Shown here one piece after another: positions 57,861 through 64,000 of a stretch of 64,000 bases of DNA (within the stretch, counting starts at the first letter, position 1; each line of letters opens with the position of its first letter). The notes beneath the pieces were generated by a model that was not told the origin of the DNA, made no database searches, and worked only from the letters and a program-made list of their open reading frames with translations. The translations under genes and the position numbers were made by a program. The DNA comes from Drosophila pseudoobscura (Eukaryota; Arthropoda; Insecta; Diptera; Drosophilidae), in assembly GCF_009870125.1 (NCBI RefSeq), contig NC_046679.1:10974001-11038000 (forward strand). Direction: 5' to 3'.

Positions 57861-58535
57861 CTATGTGGGCGGTTGTTGCATGTGGGGCAGCATTAATTGT
57901 GAGGGTGGTGGTGCTGGTACTGGTGCTGCCGATGGAGAAGGAAGAGGAGGTTGCTGGTACAGCAACTTGCCATCCGAGTACCGCATTAGTGTCATCAGCT
58001 TCAGCATCCGAAGGTCCTCCTTGTTCTTGTCCTTATCCTTTTCCGAGCCGATGCTGCTTGCCGTCTGCTGGGCGCTCGGCAAGAGGCGGTGCTGATGTGG
58101 GTGCTGCTGGTGCTGGTGGTGGTGGTGGTGGGGTCGCAGGGGATCTGCTGACTGGTCGGGTCTTTAAAATACTCAAGTCATTAACATTCTCTAAAAAGCT
58201 TTTGTTCGCTGACAATTGTTTCGTGATCTGCACATCCTTTTTCAGCTCCTCCATGTCGCGCTTGAGCTTGGCGCGTCGATTTTGGAACCAAGTGATCACC
58301 TGTTGAACAGATCCAGTCATCAATTCCGATCGTATTTAACTGCATTACATACTCACCTGAGCATTAGAGAGACCCAGTCCGCCGGCTATCTCATCGCGAT
58401 CCGCTGGTGAGAGATATTTTTGGTATAGGAATCGCTTTTCCAGCTCAAAGATCTGCTGATTGGTGAAGGCGGTTCGGGACTTGCGTTTCTTCTTTGGATT
58501 GGAGCGTGTTGCAAAGATGTTCAGCGTTGAGGGAT
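57861..58535 (-). CDS. lbe/lbl: Ladybird homeobox gene, 3' exons (5' part outside window)
   Basis: Two exons on the minus strand: 58535-58357, then the exon opening at 58299. Together they encode a full homeodomain of the LBX/ladybird class: KKKRKSRTAFTNQQIFELEK, RFLYQKYLSPADRDEIAGGL, GLSNAQVITWFQNRRAKLKR, followed by DMEELKKDVQ. The intron falls before VITWFQN in helix 3. Ladybird proteins specify muscle, heart and neural cell fates. As written, the frame ends at a stop at 58033, after a poly-proline stretch and GKQHRLGKG. However, the +1 frame from about 58130 to a TAG at 57861 reads like real protein (HQHQQHPHQHRLLPSAQQ, then KEDLRMLKLMTLMRY). A one-base error or frameshift is suspected. 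I cannot tell lbe from lbl. Earlier exons must lie beyond 64000. Confidence 0.9.
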
Positions 58536-61500
58536 CTGCAATGGATCAACATTAACATCAGCATCAGCATCAGAACGAGTTCAAAAAGGTGTGATGAGGA
58601 TTGTGATGGCATCGTAAATTACGAGTATTCAGCTATCAGTCAAATTTTTATGTGCTTCACACTGCTGATCATAAAACTGTTGCTGAAGACTGGGTCTTTA
58701 TGGGGCTTTTGGCTCTTCTCGCATTCGTTTAACCTTATCCCCAGACCTAACCATCGTTTTGTTGCCTAGTTTTAATGATCGCCTTTTATAATCTCTACGC
58801 ATTCGTTGGCACTTTCGATTCAATCAGTGAAAAGAGTGTACCGTGCTCGTGGTTGAAACAATTTCAAAACACAATTCGATGGAATTCATAATAGACAATA
58901 AACAATAACAAATCTGTGGTCATAAAAACCCGGGGGTTGGGATTCTCTAGCCAGATATATGAATACTTTGCCGACGCCTTTTATTGGCCCGACCGAGTTG
59001 AATGATTTCCTCTGTGAGTGCGAGAGATGTTTTTGTAAGCGATTCGATTGGGGCTCTCGGTTTGGATTTTGATTGCCGGTATTTGTTTTTGGCATGTTTA
59101 AAGGTAATACGTCCGCTGATTGATGTTTTGGAAAGTATTCCGCGGCGGAAATCGCCTCAACTCGGTTGAACCCGAGACCCAATCCCATTAGAAATTGTTT
59201 ATTTATCGCGCGGCAATTCAATTCTGCGCCTTTCGGTGGGGTTTTTATGAATGCTCAATATTTATACGCGGGGCGAATGATCTCTCAGCTTAATTATCAA
59301 CGGAAATGGTTGTTCTTTCTCAGTTTTGTATGTACAAAGATGGGGATGGAAGGAAGTCAGTCGGACGATGGCCACGGCAGCTGCTCCTTGTATAACCCCT
59401 GCAGAGTCGAACAGGAGACAGCAGTAACTTTGTTGCTGCTAAACATGTCCGACAATTAACAATTAAGACGCCCAAATTTGGTCCTTGCTTCTGGCAAGGA
59501 CACTCCGACTCCTGGAAGGGGTTGTTTCCTTCCCTCCCGTTTTGTGTGGCCCTGCGGTTGAAGTGGAAGTCCAACCCAGAGCCATTTTGACACTACCCTG
59601 ATGTGTTTATTGTGAAGTTTAGATTATCTGCAGTTGTGTGCACGCCCCTTTCCAGTACTATTATTTCAGGGTTTAGGGGTTGTGCAGCTCTAGGGCCAGG
59701 AAGCACGCCACGCATATTTCTTTCCCCTACGAATGGAGCAGGAACATGAATGGATCTTCCAAAGGATCAACTGAATGGGATGTGCGTGAGTTGTGTCATC
59801 ATTTATAACTTGTATGTTGAACCCCCGTTTAAAAATTCAAGTTAATAAAGCAATGAAGGATACACGTACGTATAGTATCTTTGTAGGCCTCCCTCAGTGA
59901 ATTAATAAACCAGGTTGCAACATTTTTTCTTAGTCTTACATTCCCCAAAACTTGATTGTTATCCGAACGAAACGGATCAATCGATTTCTTTAATTAAACC
60001 GTTTAAATGAGTCGGAAATCCAATCTATATTGGCCACACATGGGCCAGGGCAAAGAGGCACGCCTCTAATTAAAAGCCAAGGCATACCTTGTCGGTGCCT
60101 GATCCTAGTTTAGTGGGTGTGCTTTTGGCCATTTTCTCAGCTTTATTAATTATGAACGTTACCCTCAGGGGCTGGACCAAGTCGGACATGGGGCTAATAG
60201 CTTAACCCACATGCAGAGCCACTGGCAGAGGCCGTGGCTGGGGCTGTGGCAGCTGCCGTTGAGGCACTAACAAGTCCGAGTGGCAGGCATCCAGATGGAA
60301 TTGAATAGGGACATGTTTGCCGAAAGAATTACGACCCGAGCACCCACAAAACAAGCCAACAAACAATGTCATCAGCATAACTAATCACGGTGACAGGCGG
60401 CAGGGAGTTGACGGTGACACCAGCCAGCCAGTCCAACCACCGAGCGACCACCAGCCAGCACAATGGTGTCCAGCGGAGCCATGGAGCTGCGGATGTCTGG
60501 CTGAGGTGAGCATATATTGTGCCCGCCTGGCAGCGTTGCTAATTGAGACACAAACAAAATGACGTATTGTCCTTACATAAGTAGGTTGGGCTGGGGCTGG
60601 GGCTGGGGCTGGGCTTGCTTCTAATATAAAGAACTATGCACTCGAAGAAATCGATGAAGCTACATATCTAGGAATATTACTAAAGACATTCCACTAGAGT
60701 TTGTATAGCTTTTTTATAGAATTCCATTTGGTTCTAATATGGTAACAGTTTTTTATCTTTTTAAGTATTAGACTTGCCTGCTTTGTGGAGTTCCTTATCG
60801 AATATTAAGGAATATTTCCGTTGAGAAATCCAGCTTAATTTCTGTTAACATTTATAAATATTTAGCTCCTCACAGAGAAACAAAGAGTGTGATTCGTGAT
60901 TCAGTTATTGTGCCAATTGTGGGCACATCCGGTGGTTTTTGTCAGTGTATTGGTACGACACGATATGGCGTGCCTTATCGCCGGCTGATCTGAGACCCAG
61001 ACTTGTAGCAATGCGCATGGCTAATGGTGTGGCTGGTAATTAGGCAAATTAGCTGGACTCCCCAGCTACTGGGAGGCCCATAAATTAGCAGCAATTAATT
61101 AAATGCCCTCTGCCTAATGCTGGAGCACACAGCCCGCTCGTCCTCCTGGTCACTGTCGGTGTCCATCATCGATCTCTATTGGAAATCGAGCTGCTTAGAA
61201 ACGATTCTGCAGAGAGTGCTACCGCAAAGTGCTTGGCTTGGCCCAGAGCTGTTATGTTAATTAAGTCGAACGGGGAGAGCGAGAAAACGATTCAATTAAA
61301 GCCAACTCCAAATCAATCAGCCGGGATCAGCCGGCGGGCAAATGGAGCAGCGCAGTGGTTGTGGTAATGGCTAATGTCCAACGCCTAAGCCCCTCGAGTG
61401 CAGGCATAAAAGGGAGAATAAGAGCCATAAGAACGTCATAATAAAAGCCAGCTGAGATCAAGATCTTGAGATACTGGGTCTGCTGCCACCGCTGGTAGCC

Positions 61501-64000
61501 ACCGAGATGCGTATCGCTCGGATAATGCTAATGCTAATGCCCAGAAAATATTTTAACACAAGGTGCCTGCTGTTCACACGCTCTTCAAATGCCGCACATT
61601 GCATTGGATTTCATCGGAGTCTTTGAAAGGCAAGAGCGAGAGCGAGCCGTGGGTACGAGTAGGTAGCCACCAGATCCAGACCAGACGGACCAGTGCCAGT
61701 CCGGGCCAGAAGCATGACATGTGGAATGTGATTTGGGGTGCCTCGAACGGAAGACTCAATTAGAAGTTTGGACGGACTTTTGTGGGGATTTATGAGCACC
61801 AGGAATTTCACATTCACATATCCAAAGCTTCAACTGGAGTTGGGACTCGGACTGGAACTGGGAACAGGGCTGGCTAAATACCTGCCAATAGCTTTATAAG
61901 TTTGCCGCCACCACAGAATTATGACAAACCGCTGCTGCCGACAAAGAAAAACTCTCGACCTTCGAATGCAAAAGAGTCCCTGTCCCCAGAGGGGAAGAGT
62001 TTTGGCCATAAGCGCTAATTACATGCCCCTTGAGTCCCTGCCCTGGGATTGGGAGTGGGTCCGGGGGAAGACCACAAATTGCGTTGTCCAGAAGCTCGAA
62101 AGCGTAATCAAAAACTAATTTTAATCCTGTTTGGGGCCACAGCCACGCTGATGAGGATCAGATTAAGCCGGCTCGGCGCACTCACTCCCTCGCCGAAAAG
62201 CCAGAACCCAAATGAAAACGAAAATGGAGAGAGAGAGAGCAGACCCTCGGTGATCCGCTCCGAACGGATCAGATCTTTTTAGCGGTAGGTCCAAGCTAAT
62301 TTATTCTAAATGGCTTTTTGAAATCCCCGCAACAACACGAGAAATTTACTTATGACGTTGGCAGAGACAGAGACAGAGCCCGATACAGATACAGATACAA
62401 AGATGCTTCCCAAAAAACGTAACCACAAAATTCCAGCATAGTCCGGCTCGAATCGAGATGATGATTCAGACCGGATCAAAGTCGATGGCGGGCCTGGACC
62501 CTGCATATTTTTCTCACTTTGGCGTGTCTGCGTGTTGTTAGCAATGAAATTGATGAGTTCGAGCAGGTTATAAAACCCGATACCTTTTGGCTACCTTTGT
62601 TTGCTGCCTCTTTTATTATTATTATTGCTGCGCTGCGCTGCCCTGTGCTGTTTGCTGTTGCTGGAGCTACGGAAAGCCGAAATACAATAACACAAATTAA
62701 TATAAGAAGATGAGACAAATTTAGCCGCCGACAAAGTGATCTCTGCGCTGCTCTGCTCTGCTCTGCTCCGCTGCCTTGAGAAAGAGATTCCCATTCCCAT
62801 TGCCTGAGTGCCGAGGGGGCGGGGGTGCAGCTCTCCATAACGAGAAAGTTATAAATTTTGGTATTTTCTTTTCGATATGGATTCTGGAGCTCAGTCGACT
62901 GGTGGGGTCTTCTCCTTGGCTCCGGCCCCGGTTTCGGCTCGGTGACTGTCATTGTTGGCTGCTTGTTTACACGCTCGTAATGCGTCCCAATAACTTTTTG
63001 TATTTTGTTGTCATTTGTACCGCCCCGGAGTTGGGATGCTGCTGCCCCAGGTAGCTGCTCTGCCACAGAGTGGAGTTATTTTAATCTCAAAATGGAAGTT
63101 ACTTTGGGAGATGCTGAAGTGGAAATTTTGGGACTTAATAAAATAATAACACAGGAGAAGATTATCTTGAAGTAGGCGACTAGGACTTGCTTCTCCTACA
63201 TTAAGTGATAAATTTGGAAACTCTACAAGTTTTCTCCCTTGCTCTGGGCATAAAGAACTTTCTCTGGTACTGATCTACGCCATATTTCTCTGGCCCTTAT
63301 CGTGTCCCTTTCCCCATGCGACTGCCTCAGGTGGAAACCTTAAACATTTAGCGAATTGCTTGCCACTGCCACTGCCACTGCCCAGCGTAAATGTTCCGTT
63401 CATGTTGGCCCGCAGCTATTTTGATTGCGGCATTACATCTTGTAAACATTTAACATGGCCAATAATTTCGGAGAGCCTGTGCAATTTGCGGAGCCGAAGA
63501 ACATGTCAACGGCCCCGGGGCTGTAATCAGAGATGTTGTCGTTGCCATCCCATTGCGGGTTAATTTCTTCATACAAGTGTACGCAGGCAGGAACTGGTCG
63601 ATCGATGCCTGTGTCGGCGGCGACTTTCTTCTTCGATTTGGGAACAGCCCCCTGACATGCGTCCGGTGTGGACGCCAGACCCCAGGCTCGTACGAGCATA
63701 AAGGGGGTAAACCAACAAACCGTTTGCGCACAATGCTCACTCACTTTAGATGGCCCCAAAAAAGTTCTTTAGCGTTTCGGCTAGCGACTTTCACATGTAA
63801 TTACACGTGAACTCTTCGACCGACCCTCGACGGTATATTTTGATTGATTTTAATGGATGGCAAATCAATTGCAACTCCGACGCAGCGCTACAAAGCGCCG
63901 AAAACGTGGTCATCCTTAATTCAATAATGAATACGTAAAGGCCCAAGCCGGGCCGAGTTCAGCCATGCTGTGGCCACACACCGATCCTCCCCCTCCCCTC
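58536..64000. other. Ladybird upstream intron / regulatory region
   Basis: No convincing exon in 5.4 kb. The sequence contains many AATTA homeodomain-type cores, a GGGGCT run at about 60588-60614, a GAGAGAGAG run near 62226-62240, an AGATACAGATACA run near 62380-62400 and a GCTCTGCTCT run near 62745-62768. The missing N-terminal ladybird exon must lie further right, so this is best read as intron that may hold enhancers. Confidence 0.5.
60588..60614. repeat. GGGGCT hexanucleotide run
   Basis: About four consecutive GGGGCT units in the ladybird upstream region. It is a short, probably variable, microsatellite. Confidence 0.85.

Noticed and set aside
1-64000. Transposons, tRNA genes, CRISPR arrays or prokaryote-type operons
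   Set aside because: No transposase, reverse transcriptase, terminal repeats, cloverleaf or spacer array could be seen. The window is ordinary fly euchromatin; small RNA genes or old element fragments could still be missed by eye.

Overview
The window is nuclear DNA of a drosophilid fly. The genes have short introns (54-80 bp) with GT-AG borders, TATA/initiator promoters, many CA/GT and trinucleotide microsatellites, and proteins that match Drosophila families along their full length. From memory, the orthologs in D. melanogaster all lie on chromosome arm 3R (Muller element E) but in separate places: a Muc91C/ChT group, a mus308-to-kar group around 87, and a ladybird homeobox gene around 93E. 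The species is therefore probably not D. melanogaster but a fly with a rearranged element E, possibly of the obscura group. The species itself cannot be fixed from this sequence.

Layout. 1-4.7 kb: no clear gene, one weak candidate first exon. 4.7-7.4 kb: two small secreted chitin-binding-type proteins on opposite strands. 8.4-12.7 kb: a repeat-rich secreted mucin-like protein (Muc91C). 15.9-18.1 kb: the high-affinity choline transporter ChT (minus). 20.1-22.4 kb: a kanadaptin (SLC4A1AP) ortholog (minus). 22.9-29.9 kb: mus308, DNA polymerase theta, in seven exons. 29.95-30.4 kb: a single-domain rhodanese (minus). 31.0-32.0 kb: a three-exon gene of unknown function (minus). 33.7-39.9 kb: Past1, the EHD ATPase (minus), with a 4.5 kb intron holding a small acidic gene. 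41.0-42.9 kb: a ninjurin gene with three alternative last exons (minus). 43.6-45.7 kb: the dynactin actin-like protein Arp1 (minus) with a nested gene on the other strand. 46.1-47.5 kb: Su(fu). 49.6-55.2 kb: karmoisin, an MCT-type transporter. 55.5-55.7 kb: a possible small antisense gene. 57.9-58.5 kb: the 3' homeodomain exons of a ladybird gene (minus), whose 5' part lies beyond the window. 58.5-64 kb: non-coding, probably ladybird intron.

The genes do not form one pathway. They are ordinary housekeeping genes (mus308, Past1, Arp1, kanadaptin), neural or signalling genes (ChT, Su(fu), ladybird) and cuticle/secreted genes (chitin-binding pair, Muc91C). The points most worth checking are: an apparent one-base frameshift in the ladybird C-terminus; three equal-length alternative last exons in the ninjurin gene; a GC-AG intron and a stop-free first intron in mus308; two nested genes; and a possible antisense gene at the end of kar. 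I saw no sign of a new defence or mobile system. All exon borders were read by eye from splice consensus and reading-frame continuity.
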